Program-made: the position numbers and the translations under genes
Shown here: positions 26,789-35,908 of the stretch, in pieces
Layout: the number at the start of each line of letters is the position of its first letter
Position numbering within the stretch: position 1 is the stretch's first letter
Source of the DNA: Parendozoicomonas verongulae
GTDB taxonomy: Bacteria; Pseudomonadota; Gammaproteobacteria; Pseudomonadales; Endozoicomonadaceae
Assembly: GCF_009711465.1 (NCBI RefSeq)
Contig: NZ_SMME01000871.1
Span: forward strand, 28,674 to 92,673
Length of the DNA: 64,000 nt
Direction: 5' to 3'
Notes under the pieces: model-generated
Told to the model about the DNA's origin: nothing
The model's input: only the letters and a program-made list of their open reading frames with translations
Database searches by the model: none

Positions 26789-26822
26789 AAATGCGCGATA
26801 AACGCAGGTTTATCGCGCATTT
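26789..26822. terminator. Strong terminator after the RND gene
   Basis: Perfect 15-bp stem AAATGCGCGATAAAC / GTTTATCGCGCATTT around GCAG, followed by CTATTTTC. It separates the envelope cluster from the kinase gene. Confidence 0.85.
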
Positions 26823-26916
26823 CTATTTTCAAACTTCGCTGTAACAGCTCGGGGAGAGCTGATACCTATACTGTCAGGGAGCTCGGAGTATTAAGGATGT
26901 ATTCAAGGAGTTGAGC

Positions 26917-28353
26917 ATGGGCCCCATCGGAGCAGGGCAGGGTAAAAGACGGCCAGACAAATTAGACGTTCAAGCACGTGTGAAGTATCAGCGACAACAA
27001 CTTGTTGAGCATCGCAATAAACAGCTTGCGGTAAACCCGGATCCAGTCAGAAAACTGTCCCTCTCCAGCAGCGGTGACTCAGGTTACAACAGCCCCCAGA
27101 CGCCTTCTCCGAACCTCAGTCGTTTTGAGTCGGTTAAAGCTCTGCCCTCTGCAGTCGAGTATGAGTATCCTGCACCTCCCATCGATATTGAAAGTAGCTC
27201 TCTGGATACGGAACACCCTCTTTATTGCACGGATAGTGTCGAACTCATACCACTTCTGGATGCCAATGGGCAGGACACAGGCCTGCTATTGAAAACTCTG
27301 CCGGAGTCGCTTGAGGCAAAAGGTAAGGAAGGCAAGAAAGCCTGGGCACTGAAAAGTCTTGAGAATGAAGCTTATGCCTTCAAGCATATTCCCAGCAGTG
27401 AGAAATTGGTGCAGTGCTTTGGTATGCATACCATTAACGAGCGGCGGGGCATTCTGCTGGAGAAAATTCAGGGCTCCACTCTGGAAGACAAGTTTAAAGA
27501 GTTACGGGTATTGCATCAGGAGAAGGTTATTAATTCAATACAATTTCGAACCGCTACTCAACGACTTCTTTGCCAGGCGGCAGAATGTATGAAGGTCGTA
27601 CACGATGCAGGCTTCATGCATGCTGATTTTCGCCCCCATAACCTGATGTATGATACCCAAAAGAAACATTTGCGCCTGATTGATCTGGGCACCACCACCC
27701 ATGTTGGGGAAAAGGCAAGACCTGGTCATGAGTGGTTTGTCGATCCTGCTGCGGTCTCGTTTAAAGTTAACGACCGTCGTCGTTATATGTCTACTCCCCC
27801 AGCCGGGCGTGAAGAGCTGAATAAGTTTTCTGAGCGAGAACTGGAGGAACTGCCAAGGGGGGCGATGACAGAGCCCAAAGTGGATATTTACGGCTTGGGA
27901 CAGATGGCCTATATGCAGGGGCTCAGTGACGGGGAGGACCCTGAAATCTTTACGTTGGGGGCGAATATTTCAGGCATTCGGGCAAATACAGAGCTTGCTA
28001 TTCAACGGCAGTTCAGTAGCCTGCCTGTGCGTTACCAAAAGTTCCCTGTGCTGCCCCTTCACCTGGATCGGAAAATGTTTCCCAAACATGAACTTGCTAA
28101 AGCCGTCCGGCAAACAGATACCGCCAAGAAAATTGGTCGTGATTACATACAGTTTGTGAACGCAACACTGGCCCCTTTGCGGGATAATCGCTCAACAATT
28201 GATGAAGTGCTGGCTCTTCCCTATATGCAGATGAGCTTGTTCCAGAGTAATCTGGCCGATCAGGTTTTAAATACCAGCACGGATAAATACAGAACCATAG
28301 AGCAGGAGCGGATCCGGAAGGAAACGTTGAAATGGAATTCCCCTCGCACCTGA
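26917..28353 (+). CDS. Eukaryotic-like (Hanks-type) protein kinase, probable effector
   Basis: A 478-residue protein with an intact kinase core: candidate ATP-lysine Lys126 (LLLKTLPES), helix-C Glu in LENEAYAF, catalytic loop HADFRPHN with Asp237 and Asn242, and metal-binding Asp256 in DLG. The first ~110 residues are disordered and Ser/Pro-rich, with DSGYNS at 54-59, matching the phosphodegron consensus DSGxxS read by the host F-box protein beta-TrCP, followed by SPQTPSP. There is no signal peptide or membrane helix, unlike PknB-type housekeeping kinases. ATG 26917 has AAGGAG 6 nt upstream. It is a solitary gene between terminators. A secreted effector is the favoured reading, but no secretion evidence exists here. 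Confidence 0.72.
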   Translation: MGPIGAGQGKRRPDKLDVQARVKYQRQQLVEHRNKQLAVNPDPVRKLSLSSSGDSGYNSPQTPSPNLSRFESVKALPSAVEYEYPAPPIDIESSSLDTEHPLYCTDSVELIPLLDANGQDTGLLLKTLPESLEAKGKEGKKAWALKSLENEAYAFKHIPSSEKLVQCFGMHTINERRGILLEKIQGSTLEDKFKELRVLHQEKVINSIQFRTATQRLLCQAAECMKVVHDAGFMHADFRPHNLMYDTQKKHLRLIDLGTTTHVGEKARPGHEWFVDPAAVSFKVNDRRRYMSTPPAGREELNKFSERELEELPRGAMTEPKVDIYGLGQMAYMQGLSDGEDPEIFTLGANISGIRANTELAIQRQFSSLPVRYQKFPVLPLHLDRKMFPKHELAKAVRQTDTAKKIGRDYIQFVNATLAPLRDNRSTIDEVLALPYMQMSLFQSNLADQVLNTSTDKYRTIEQERIRKETLKWNSPRT

Positions 28354-28366
28354 ATGGAGGGGAATT
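28336..28366. terminator. Convergent hairpin spanning the kinase stop codon
   Basis: Perfect 10-bp stem AATTCCCCTC / GAGGGGAATT with an 11-nt loop that includes the TGA of the kinase gene, 6 bp before the end of the convergent batD gene. Likely a shared terminator. Confidence 0.6.
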
Positions 28367-28371
28367 GGCTC

Positions 28372-30126
28372 TTATGGATTAATAGCATCCAGCGTCAAAG
28401 CGTGTGTTTTGGTCCCGGTATGCACAGTCTTTTTCCTGATAAGTTTTAATGCCTCAGCCAGTTTGTTTGCATCAATATGTTTCTGGCTGTTTTCGCTATA
28501 ACTGGATTTTTGAAGTAACGCCCATTCCTGAGACAGCGTTGGCGTGTTTAACGTTTCAATCACTTCACCGGCTGAGTAAAAGCTTCTACCCAGAAACTGG
28601 CGCCCCCATCCCTTGAGAGAGCTTTCAATCTGGAAAAGGTTGTTGGTGTCACAGGATGCTATAAGCGCCTTGAAGGCTTTCTGCTCATCATTGGACGCAT
28701 TATTCCCCCTGGGGGATGATACTTGGGGCTGTTGCAAAGTTAGACGACGGTTTCGCAGGTAAGCGGCCAGGGTTCCCAGCCACAACACTCCGAATACACC
28801 TGTTGCGATTTTCCAGAGAAGTAAAGACCCGCTGTCTTCTACGGCCTGAGTCTGTATGGGGGCAGGTGCTGTTATAGCTGGGGTTTGCGTAACCACAGAC
28901 GGACTTACAACGGGCTGTGCATGCACAGAAGCGGCTGAGCCTGGAAGTACGGTGATGGTTTGACCTGCCAGATGGGCCACTTCCACCTGCTGGGTGCGGG
29001 TGTTGAACCAGGTGATATTTATGGGCGGAATCTTGTGGTCACCGGCCTGTGTTGGCACAAAAGCAACAGACTCACTACGCACACCCAACGGCCCACGGCT
29101 ATTTACTGTATCTTCTGTTACAGGTTGATCAGGGTAAGTCTTCACACTGTCCAGCTGCACCGTTGGCAGTGGGGGAATCTGTGCGCTGTTACTGCCCTGA
29201 GCGCGAATCTTGACGGTGCGGGTGACAGAGTCTCCGGCAGTGATGTTTGTAGTATCGCTGCTCCATGATTCCGTGAGTTCTATTTTCTCAGCAGGCAGCC
29301 AGGGCTTGTCCGCAGGCCAGCTGGCAGGGATTGGATTCACCTTCAACGTCATGTCTGCAGATATGGCCCGGAATGGCTCCGGCCGTGTCATACGCATCAA
29401 ACGGCTTCTTCCGTAAGGGTCTTCACCTTCGATATAGCCTGTAAGGACCTGACCTGGAATAGTGATAGTGCCCGCCTGTGTAGGGGAGACGACATAGCGG
29501 CGAGTGATTACTCGCTGTCGTATACCATTCACAACCTGCTCTTCATCTTCGTCCTTGCCCAGCACTTTAAAAATTGCATTATCCGCCGCGGGAGGCGTCA
29601 GGTTAGGGGAATCCGCATAATCGGCCTGAGAATAAATTCTCAGGGTCAGGATGGCTTCCTGATTCTGCCATAGCTCCTCTGTGCTGATACTGGAGCGGAT
29701 ATAAACCCTGGATGTGGCTGGAGTACCGGCGTTGTTATTCGCTTTCAGGATCTCAACACTGATTGGCTGAGATGCATCCTTGTCGAAGGTAATTGAAGGA
29801 ATTGTCAGGGTGCCCAGCCGTTTGGGCTGAAGAATCAGGTTCCAGGTTGTGGTGGAGTTATTCTGACCATTGGAAAAGTTCATCATCCGGCTTTGTCCAC
29901 GGCTGACGATCACAAAGTCCTTTTCCAGTGGAGAAAAGTCCGGGCTGCCCATTAAGGACATATTGTCGCTCTCAAGCGAGTAACGAATAGGCTCATCTTC
30001 TGTGATTTTGAGCTTGTCAACGGTGGCTGTCAGGGCTGCAAACACCGGCATGCTCACACCTTGTAGCAGGAGTGTCAGCGTCAGAGCTAAAGCCAGTGTT
30101 AAAGATTGTGTAGTGGGTTTTACCAT
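28372..30126 (-). CDS. batD: BatD-like membrane-anchored protein
   Basis: A 584-residue exported protein: signal peptide (LLLQGVSMPVFA), several Ig-like beta repeats (ATVDKLKITEDEPIRYSLES; RVYIRSSISTEELWQNQEAI), one membrane helix near residue 430 (LLLWKIATGVFGVLWLGTLA) and a cytoplasmic helical tail. This is the BatD/oxygen tolerance architecture. It is the last gene of the MoxR-Bat operon, overlapping batB/C by 7 bp. In Bacteroides the Bat proteins were named for aerotolerance; the molecular role is not settled and is probably protein-complex assembly at the membrane. Confidence 0.87.
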   Translation of the reverse strand: MVKPTTQSLTLALALTLTLLLQGVSMPVFAALTATVDKLKITEDEPIRYSLESDNMSLMGSPDFSPLEKDFVIVSRGQSRMMNFSNGQNNSTTTWNLILQPKRLGTLTIPSITFDKDASQPISVEILKANNNAGTPATSRVYIRSSISTEELWQNQEAILTLRIYSQADYADSPNLTPPAADNAIFKVLGKDEDEEQVVNGIRQRVITRRYVVSPTQAGTITIPGQVLTGYIEGEDPYGRSRLMRMTRPEPFRAISADMTLKVNPIPASWPADKPWLPAEKIELTESWSSDTTNITAGDSVTRTVKIRAQGSNSAQIPPLPTVQLDSVKTYPDQPVTEDTVNSRGPLGVRSESVAFVPTQAGDHKIPPINITWFNTRTQQVEVAHLAGQTITVLPGSAASVHAQPVVSPSVVTQTPAITAPAPIQTQAVEDSGSLLLWKIATGVFGVLWLGTLAAYLRNRRLTLQQPQVSSPRGNNASNDEQKAFKALIASCDTNNLFQIESSLKGWGRQFLGRSFYSAGEVIETLNTPTLSQEWALLQKSSYSENSQKHIDANKLAEALKLIRKKTVHTGTKTHALTLDAINP

Positions 30127-32033
30127 GTCTTCTCTCCCTGCTGGACAGGTCGGTTCCGAAGTCTCTCTTGCTGCTCAAACTTGCGTCGCAGCAAACCACC
30201 GGGATCATCGGGGATACGTCTTAACCAGGCTTCGATCTGTTTTTCGTCAGGGTTAGGTTGTTCATCAGTATCCGCTTGTACAGAACGTTGTTGTTCCTGA
30301 CCAGGATTCTGTTCATTCCGGCTTTGTGGTTCAGGGGCGTGCTGTTCATCCCTATTGTCTTGCTTAGGCTCGCCTTGATTGGCCTGAGATTGTTGCTCAT
30401 TTGTCTCGGAAGCGTCGTCACGGCTTTCCTTATTCTGGTTTTGGTTTTGGTTTTGGTTTTGGTTTTGTTGTTGATCCTTGTTTTGGTCTTCCGAACCGTT
30501 TTGATCCTGCTTTTGATTCTGTTCTTGGTTAGATTGAGAATCATCACTCTTATCACTATTGTCCGGCTGTTGATTCTCGGAGCCTTCAGAGTTTTGGGAG
30601 TCTTGTTTATCCTGCTGGTTTTGATCTTGATTCTGATTTTTATTTTTATCGTTTTGATCTTGCTGCTGCTTTTTCAAATCTTCAACAATCTTGCGGTTTT
30701 TGCTGGCCGCTTCCAGATCAGGGTTTTTCTCCAGCGCCTTTTCGTAAGCTTTCAGAGATGCATCCAATTTGCCCGCACGGGCCAGCGCGTTGCCCTGATT
30801 ATAGAAACCCTCAGCCGTCTTTTGTTCACCAAACAATTGGGCGGCCTGTTCATAGTCACCGCTCTGGTCAAGAGCTTCGGCTTTCCAGTGCGGATTTTCG
30901 AAAGAGTCTGCGGCCCCCTTGGTATCACCATTGTTCAACAGTTTTTGCGCCTGTTGATCCCTGGTTTGCCACAGGTCTTTCCATTCCATGGCGTAACTTT
31001 CTCCAGGTTGAATGCTCAATACGCTCAATAACAGCAGAGGCAGTATCCAGCCCCTGCGGAAGGCGAATGCCGCAAAGGGAATCAGCAGCAGTGCCAGCCA
31101 GCGACCTTCGTCGTGCCAGTTATCAAAGCTCCTGTCGACCCGCACCGTGGCATCGTGGATGGAGGCTTGGGGGATCAGTGATTGAATATCGATGTCGCTC
31201 AATGATAAATCACTGTAATGACCGCCAGTGGCTTTGGCGGTTTGTGCCAGAAGGCTGCTATCCAGCTGAGCCATCACAATGGCACCATTGCGATCACGCT
31301 GGAATCCCCCACCCACTGCAGGAATCGGTGCCCCGGTCTGTGAGCCAAAACCCAGAATGGAGAGCCGGTTTCCCGAATCATTCACCATTTTTTCAATGAC
31401 CTTGCTCTGATTCGGTTCCATTCCATCCGTTAACAGAAGAATGGTGCCTGCCTGACCAGACCCCTGTTCCATCAGGGCAATCGCCTGAGCAATACCTTTC
31501 TCAGGGTGACTGCCGGGAACCGGCATAATGTCGGGGCTGAGTGCACGGATCATATTGTTCAGGGTGGCACTGTCGTCAGTGAGTGGTGTCACCGCATGAC
31601 TGTCTCCGGCATAGGCGACAAGGGCTGTCAAACCATCTTTGCGCAGTCGTACAATATCTGTCAGCTTCTGTCGGGCGCGTACCATACGGTTGGGCTTAGG
31701 GTCGGCGGCCAGCATGGAGCGCGACAGATCTACAACCAGTACCAGCGGTGCACGGCTTTTCTCAACGGGCGTGCTGATTTGCTGCCAGGCGGGCCCTGCC
31801 AATGCAATCACGGCTATCATTCCGGCCACAATAAAAGCACCGGCAGGTAAACGACTGCGACTTTGTTCTTCGCCTTCCAGAAGGTGTTGGAGCAGGTGGT
31901 CCGGAATCAGCTTTTGCCATTGCCCTGATTGCAGAGCCAGATTCCACAGTTTCCAGCCCAGAATGGCTACGGGAATAAGGGCCAGTAACCACAATGGGCG
32001 AAGGAAATGAAACTGTTCTATGGCTGACATCAT
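30120..32033 (-). CDS. batB: BatB/BatC fusion: VWA domain plus TPR and Gln/Asn-rich tail
   Basis: A 637-residue protein with two N-terminal membrane helices, a von Willebrand A domain with metal-site motif DLSRS (VLVVDLSRSM) and LLLTDGMEPNQ, another helix near 320, then TPR repeats (FYNQGNALARAGKLDASLKA) and a ~150-residue tail rich in Gln, Asn, Asp and Lys. The tail contains a pure (GlnAsn) run encoded by a tandem 6-bp repeat. The arrangement equals BatB fused to BatC, as in many gammaproteobacteria. It overlaps batA by 4 bp. The VWA part likely partners MoxR; the tail is probably disordered in the periplasm or cytoplasm. Confidence 0.88.
   Translation of the reverse strand: MMSAIEQFHFLRPLWLLALIPVAILGWKLWNLALQSGQWQKLIPDHLLQHLLEGEEQSRSRLPAGAFIVAGMIAVIALAGPAWQQISTPVEKSRAPLVLVVDLSRSMLAADPKPNRMVRARQKLTDIVRLRKDGLTALVAYAGDSHAVTPLTDDSATLNNMIRALSPDIMPVPGSHPEKGIAQAIALMEQGSGQAGTILLLTDGMEPNQSKVIEKMVNDSGNRLSILGFGSQTGAPIPAVGGGFQRDRNGAIVMAQLDSSLLAQTAKATGGHYSDLSLSDIDIQSLIPQASIHDATVRVDRSFDNWHDEGRWLALLLIPFAAFAFRRGWILPLLLLSVLSIQPGESYAMEWKDLWQTRDQQAQKLLNNGDTKGAADSFENPHWKAEALDQSGDYEQAAQLFGEQKTAEGFYNQGNALARAGKLDASLKAYEKALEKNPDLEAASKNRKIVEDLKKQQQDQNDKNKNQNQDQNQQDKQDSQNSEGSENQQPDNSDKSDDSQSNQEQNQKQDQNGSEDQNKDQQQNQNQNQNQNQNKESRDDASETNEQQSQANQGEPKQDNRDEQHAPEPQSRNEQNPGQEQQRSVQADTDEQPNPDEKQIEAWLRRIPDDPGGLLRRKFEQQERLRNRPVQQGEKTW
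30437..30466. repeat. Tandem 6-bp repeat (GGTTTT x5) inside batB/C
   Basis: Five uninterrupted GGTTTT units encode alternating Gln-Asn on the minus strand. Slippage would change length by two residues without frameshift, so the tract may vary between strains. Confidence 0.85.
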
Positions 32034-33064
32034 GCTTCACCCCCTGTACGAGCGGAGGTGGCAAACACTTTAAGCGAGGCTAAGAGGGCAGCCAGCATAA
32101 AGGCGAACCCGAGAGGCCAGTAGAACAACGCTTTGACAGGGCGGAAGGTATCTTTACTGAGTTCCACTGGCTCCAATTGATCGATAATGGTGTAAATCTG
32201 TTTCAGTTCGTCGGCCGAGCGGGCACGGAAGTAACGGCCCCCGGTGACGTCTGCAATTTTGCTGAGGGTTTCCTCATCCAGGTCAGCAGAAGGGTTGACC
32301 CGCTGTGCCCCAAAACTGGAACCGAAAATGCCCGGCACAATCATTTCCTCAGCCCCCACACCCACGGTATAAATAGTCACACCTTCTTTCTGAGCCAGAT
32401 CAGCGGCTTTGATCGGACTGAGATTGCCTGCGGTATTGTCGCCATCAGTGAGCAGAATCATTACCCGTTGATCTTTGGGGCGTTTACGCAGTTGTTTGAC
32501 TGACATACCAATAGCGTCGCCTATGGCTGTGAGCGGCCCGGCAATGCCGATAGTGGATTCATCCAGAAGGGTGCGCACGGTTTCAATATCAAAGGTAAGG
32601 GGAGCCTGAAGGTAAGCCTGAGTGCCAAACAGTACCAGCCCCACACGGTCACCCTTGCGACCATCAATGAATTTGGATACAACATCTTTCACCACATCCA
32701 GACGGGTGGCTTCCCGGCCATTCAAAGGGAGGTCGGTCTGTTTCATACTGCCGGATAAATCCACGGCTAACAGGGTATCCCGGCCGGTCACCGGTAATTC
32801 AACGGGATCACCCACCCAGCGAGGGCCGGCAGTAGCCAGCAGCAGAAGACACCAGGCCAGTATTGCAAGAAACAGAGGTGCACGACTCTCGGGTGCCGGG
32901 CTGGTTAACGAGTCCTGCAAAGGCAGGTCGTTATAAAACGGTACTAATAATGCGCTTTGCTGGCGGTTTGCCGGTTTAGAAAAACGATAAACCAGCCACG
33001 GCAAAGGCAGTAACAGCAGAATCCAGGGGAGGGTGAATTCAAGCCCTTTTAACAACTCAAACAT
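32030..33064 (-). CDS. batA: BatA-like VWA-domain membrane protein
   Basis: A 344-residue protein with an N-terminal double helix (LPWILLLLPLPWLVYRF; LAILAWCLLLLATAG), a VWA domain with a full metal-ion-dependent adhesion site (AVDLSGSMKQTD, TAIGDAIG, LLTDGDNTAG), and a C-terminal helix. This is the BatA layout, with the VWA domain in the periplasm. It overlaps the DUF4381 gene by 8 bp and batB/C by 4 bp. Confidence 0.9.
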   Translation of the reverse strand: MFELLKGLEFTLPWILLLLPLPWLVYRFSKPANRQQSALLVPFYNDLPLQDSLTSPAPESRAPLFLAILAWCLLLLATAGPRWVGDPVELPVTGRDTLLAVDLSGSMKQTDLPLNGREATRLDVVKDVVSKFIDGRKGDRVGLVLFGTQAYLQAPLTFDIETVRTLLDESTIGIAGPLTAIGDAIGMSVKQLRKRPKDQRVMILLTDGDNTAGNLSPIKAADLAQKEGVTIYTVGVGAEEMIVPGIFGSSFGAQRVNPSADLDEETLSKIADVTGGRYFRARSADELKQIYTIIDQLEPVELSKDTFRPVKALFYWPLGFAFMLAALLASLKVFATSARTGGEA

Positions 33065-33605
33065 GGGGCTTTCCTTCTTTCTTCTTCACATTCACAGGCT
33101 TATTCACACGGTGTTTCTTCACCCAGCGGGTGGCAACTGTATGCAGGATATCGGCTTCAAGATTCACATTCTTGCTGTAAGCGGAGTGTCCGAGAACATT
33201 GCCTGCCCCCTTGGTGAAATCTGTGCTGCTTTTCAACTGTTGGTCGAGAAAGGTCAGCCATTCATTGCCATGGAGGGAGGCAACCTGTTCACGGGGATAA
33301 CGCTGCAAAGCTACGGCTTTCAATAGATGGTTGTATTGCTGCACAAGCCTGGACGCTGATTTGTGGGTGGTATAACTCTGCTGAATAGCCGTCAGTTGCC
33401 TTACGGCTTCACGGCGGTAAACATTGCTCTTGTACCAGCGCCATAGGGCGTAAGCCAGAACCAGAATAAGCAGAAGGGCGAGGCCAGCCACAATCCACCA
33501 ACCCACAGCTGGCGGCCAGAAGCCAATAGGAGCGGGAAGGATATTGGGTTCCAGTGCATCCAATGGATTGGGGGCTTGGGGGGGCATAGGGGACGGAGGT
33601 GTCAT
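33057..33605 (-). CDS. DUF4381 membrane protein
   Basis: A 182-residue protein with a Pro-rich N-terminus, one membrane helix (VGWWIVAGLALLLILVLAYA) and a helical cytoplasmic domain ending in basic residues. It matches DUF4381, which regularly sits between DUF58 and batA genes. It overlaps DUF58 by 4 bp and batA by 8 bp. Function unknown beyond the Bat context. Confidence 0.87.
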   Translation of the reverse strand: MTPPSPMPPQAPNPLDALEPNILPAPIGFWPPAVGWWIVAGLALLLILVLAYALWRWYKSNVYRREAVRQLTAIQQSYTTHKSASRLVQQYNHLLKAVALQRYPREQVASLHGNEWLTFLDQQLKSSTDFTKGAGNVLGHSAYSKNVNLEADILHTVATRWVKKHRVNKPVNVKKKEGKPHV

Positions 33606-34537
33606 TGTGCACCTCCCGCATGTTCAGGAGTATGTCCAAGCATTTGTTCATCGGTGGGCAGGCTGCTGTCAATACGCAGCAGGGGAATGCGGTACTGATT
33701 CAAATAGTCGGTCAATGTCTTTTGACGTCGGGCTGCCTGTTGCTGGTAGTTGTCCCGGTTCTGCTTTGATCGGGTGTTGAGAATGCCCCGGCGGTTGCCA
33801 TCACTCACGCTATACAGGCCGGAAGAGGGTAAGTGCTGGTCAAACGGGTCAAACACCTGCACGGCCATGACATCGTTATGGCGAGCCATCAGGGCCATCT
33901 CTTTTAAGCCGCTTTGGCTGATGCCGTGGAAATCACTGATTACAACCACCAGAGAACCGGGATGAGCCAGCCGTGAAGCACTGACAAGCATGGTATCCAG
34001 CGCCTTGTCATTGCGGGGCTGTCCAGCCTTCAGAGACTGGTTCAGTCTGGCGGTTTGTTGCAGCAGCTGCAGAAGATGCTGACGGGAACGGCGAGGGCGA
34101 AACTCTTTATGCTGCTTATGCTCCCCATTCTGGGAGCCACTGATTAAAGCACCCACACGATCTCCGTGGTGCAGAGCCTTCCACGCCAGCAGGGCCATGG
34201 CTTCGGCTGCAGTAACAGATTTGAAATTCAACCGGGAGCCGAAGAACAGTTCCGGCCCCTGATCCAGAACCAGCAGCACAGGGCGCTCGCGCTCTTCACG
34301 ATAAACCCGTGTCTGGGTTTTATTGGTGCGGGCACTGGCCCGCCAGTCGATGGTGCGGATGTCATCTCCGGGCTGATAACACCGAAACTCTTCAAAATCC
34401 ATGCCCCGGCCACGAATGCGGGACTGGTGTCCACCCGCCATAAGGGCTTTGGCTGGGCCGGAGCGGAATAGAGGTATCCGCCGGGCTGGTACGGCCAGAC
34501 GGGTCAGTTCTTCAAGGCTGGTATAAGCGCCACTCAT
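33602..34537 (-). CDS. DUF58 protein
   Basis: A 311-residue cytoplasmic protein with the DUF58 hallmark GRGMDFEEFRCYQPGDDIRT followed by IDWRASARTNKTQTRVYREE, and a degenerate VWA-like C-terminal half (VLLVLDQG). ATG 34537 follows AAGGAGAG; the frame extends to 34582 without a better start. DUF58 proteins are typical partners of MoxR ATPases. Confidence 0.9.
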   Translation of the reverse strand: MSGAYTSLEELTRLAVPARRIPLFRSGPAKALMAGGHQSRIRGRGMDFEEFRCYQPGDDIRTIDWRASARTNKTQTRVYREERERPVLLVLDQGPELFFGSRLNFKSVTAAEAMALLAWKALHHGDRVGALISGSQNGEHKQHKEFRPRRSRQHLLQLLQQTARLNQSLKAGQPRNDKALDTMLVSASRLAHPGSLVVVISDFHGISQSGLKEMALMARHNDVMAVQVFDPFDQHLPSSGLYSVSDGNRRGILNTRSKQNRDNYQQQAARRQKTLTDYLNQYRIPLLRIDSSLPTDEQMLGHTPEHAGGAQ

Positions 34538-34568
34538 GATTCTCTCCTTATTTTTCTTTGCGGAGAGG

Positions 34569-35549
34569 TCAGGCCACAGCAACCTGCTGCATCAGCTGGG
34601 CGAGAATCCTGTCGGCACTCATGCCTCGCGCTTCTGCCTCATAGCTGGGAATAACACGGTGACGCAACACGTCGTGGGCAATCGCCTGCACATCATCAGG
34701 GGTTACGAAATCACGGCCATTCAGCCAGGCGTGGGCACGGGCACACCGGTCGAGGGCAATGGTGCCACGGGGGCTGGCACCATACTCCAGCAGCTTACCG
34801 AGGTTCTGCTGGTATCTGGCGGGATCCCGGGTGGCATCAATCAGGTGCACGATGTAATTTTCCACTGCGCTGTCCATATGCAGTTTGAGCACCTCCTGAC
34901 GCGCCGCGAAAATCGTTTCCTGAGGAATCATCGCTGGAAGCTCCTGTTCAATATGGAGCGCTTCACCACGGGCCAGATGCAGAATGGAACGTTCCGCTTC
35001 AATGGAGGGGTAATCAATGCTCACATGCATCAGGAAACGGTCAAGCTGGGCTTCCGGCAGTGGGTAGGTGCCTTCCTGTTCGATGGGGTTCTGGGTTGCC
35101 ATAACCAGAAACAGTTCGGGAAGCTTATGGGTTGTGCCCGCCACACTGACCTGACGCTCCGCCATGGCTTCCAGCAAAGCTGCCTGCACCTTGGCTGGGG
35201 CGCGGTTGATTTCATCGGCCAGCACAAGGTTCTGGAAAATTGGCCCCTGTTGAAAACGGAAACTGCCATCTTCCGGACGATACACCTCGGTGCCGGTGAT
35301 ATCAGCAGGCAGAAGATCGGGGGTGAACTGGATGCGTTGGAAACCGGCGGCCAGGCCGTTAGCGAGGTCTTTAATCGCCTTGGTTTTGGCAAGGCCGGGG
35401 GCGCCTTCAACCAGCATGTGACCGTCCGCCAGCAGGGCGATCAGCAGTCGGTCCAGAAGCCGGTCCTGGCCGATGATCATTTTGCGGAGGTAGTCTCTTA
35501 GCGACAGAATGGATTGACGTGAAGGGGATGCATTTGTCGCTGGTTCCAT
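34569..35549 (-). CDS. moxR: MoxR-family AAA+ ATPase
   Basis: A 326-residue AAA+ ATPase with Walker A GAPGLAKT, Walker B LVLADEINRAP, sensor ATQNPIEQEGTYPLPEAQ and the C-terminal lid. MoxR proteins act as chaperones that activate or assemble metal-containing or membrane complexes, with VWA proteins as adaptors. It is first in a six-gene operon (moxR, DUF58, DUF4381, batA, batB/C, batD) with overlapping genes. A GTG at 35561 is in frame; ATG 35549 has better spacing from GTGAG. Confidence 0.9.
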   Translation of the reverse strand: MEPATNASPSRQSILSLRDYLRKMIIGQDRLLDRLLIALLADGHMLVEGAPGLAKTKAIKDLANGLAAGFQRIQFTPDLLPADITGTEVYRPEDGSFRFQQGPIFQNLVLADEINRAPAKVQAALLEAMAERQVSVAGTTHKLPELFLVMATQNPIEQEGTYPLPEAQLDRFLMHVSIDYPSIEAERSILHLARGEALHIEQELPAMIPQETIFAARQEVLKLHMDSAVENYIVHLIDATRDPARYQQNLGKLLEYGASPRGTIALDRCARAHAWLNGRDFVTPDDVQAIAHDVLRHRVIPSYEAEARGMSADRILAQLMQQVAVA

Positions 35550-35908
35550 AAATAAACTCACTTTCTAAAAACGGTGAAACATTGCAGTTAAGAATTGCTG
35601 ATTATTTATCAGCGAATGTCTTGGTGCTGTCAATGATATGTGCCATAAAACACACAAACATAGCTGTGTCATCACAGACAACAAGGATTTGTAAAAGTTC
35701 CCGGTAATAAGTACCCGGCTGTTTTTTAAGAAAACCTACAAAAAAACGTCGTTTTATTGAGTTGTGCTATGGACATACCCTATCTGTGTGAGTAATTGTT
35801 CCTATTCGAAGCTCTTAGCTAGCGGACTGAAGTAAACCGCAGATACACCAATTAAGTAGTACCTGATGAAAACGCAGGGCCTGATTCAATGCCAGGGGAA
35901 ACGGTTCA
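35550..35908. other. Divergent intergenic region between moxR and gdhB
   Basis: This AT-rich 359-bp stretch must hold the promoters of both the minus-strand Bat operon and the plus-strand glutamate dehydrogenase. Visible dyads are GCTGAT-5-ATCAGC (35597-35613) and AAAACG-T-CGTTTT (35743-35755). No convincing -35/-10 pair or small gene was found. Confidence 0.6.

Noticed and set aside
30437..30466. Possible CRISPR or minisatellite
   Set aside because: Repeat unit is only 6 bp without spacers and codes for Gln-Asn inside a gene.
30258..31031. Very hydrophobic Leu/Val-rich frame resembling a membrane protein
   Set aside because: It is the reverse complement of the Gln/Asn-rich BatB/C tail; Gln/Asn codons read backwards give Leu/Val/Ile, so the hydrophobicity is an artefact.
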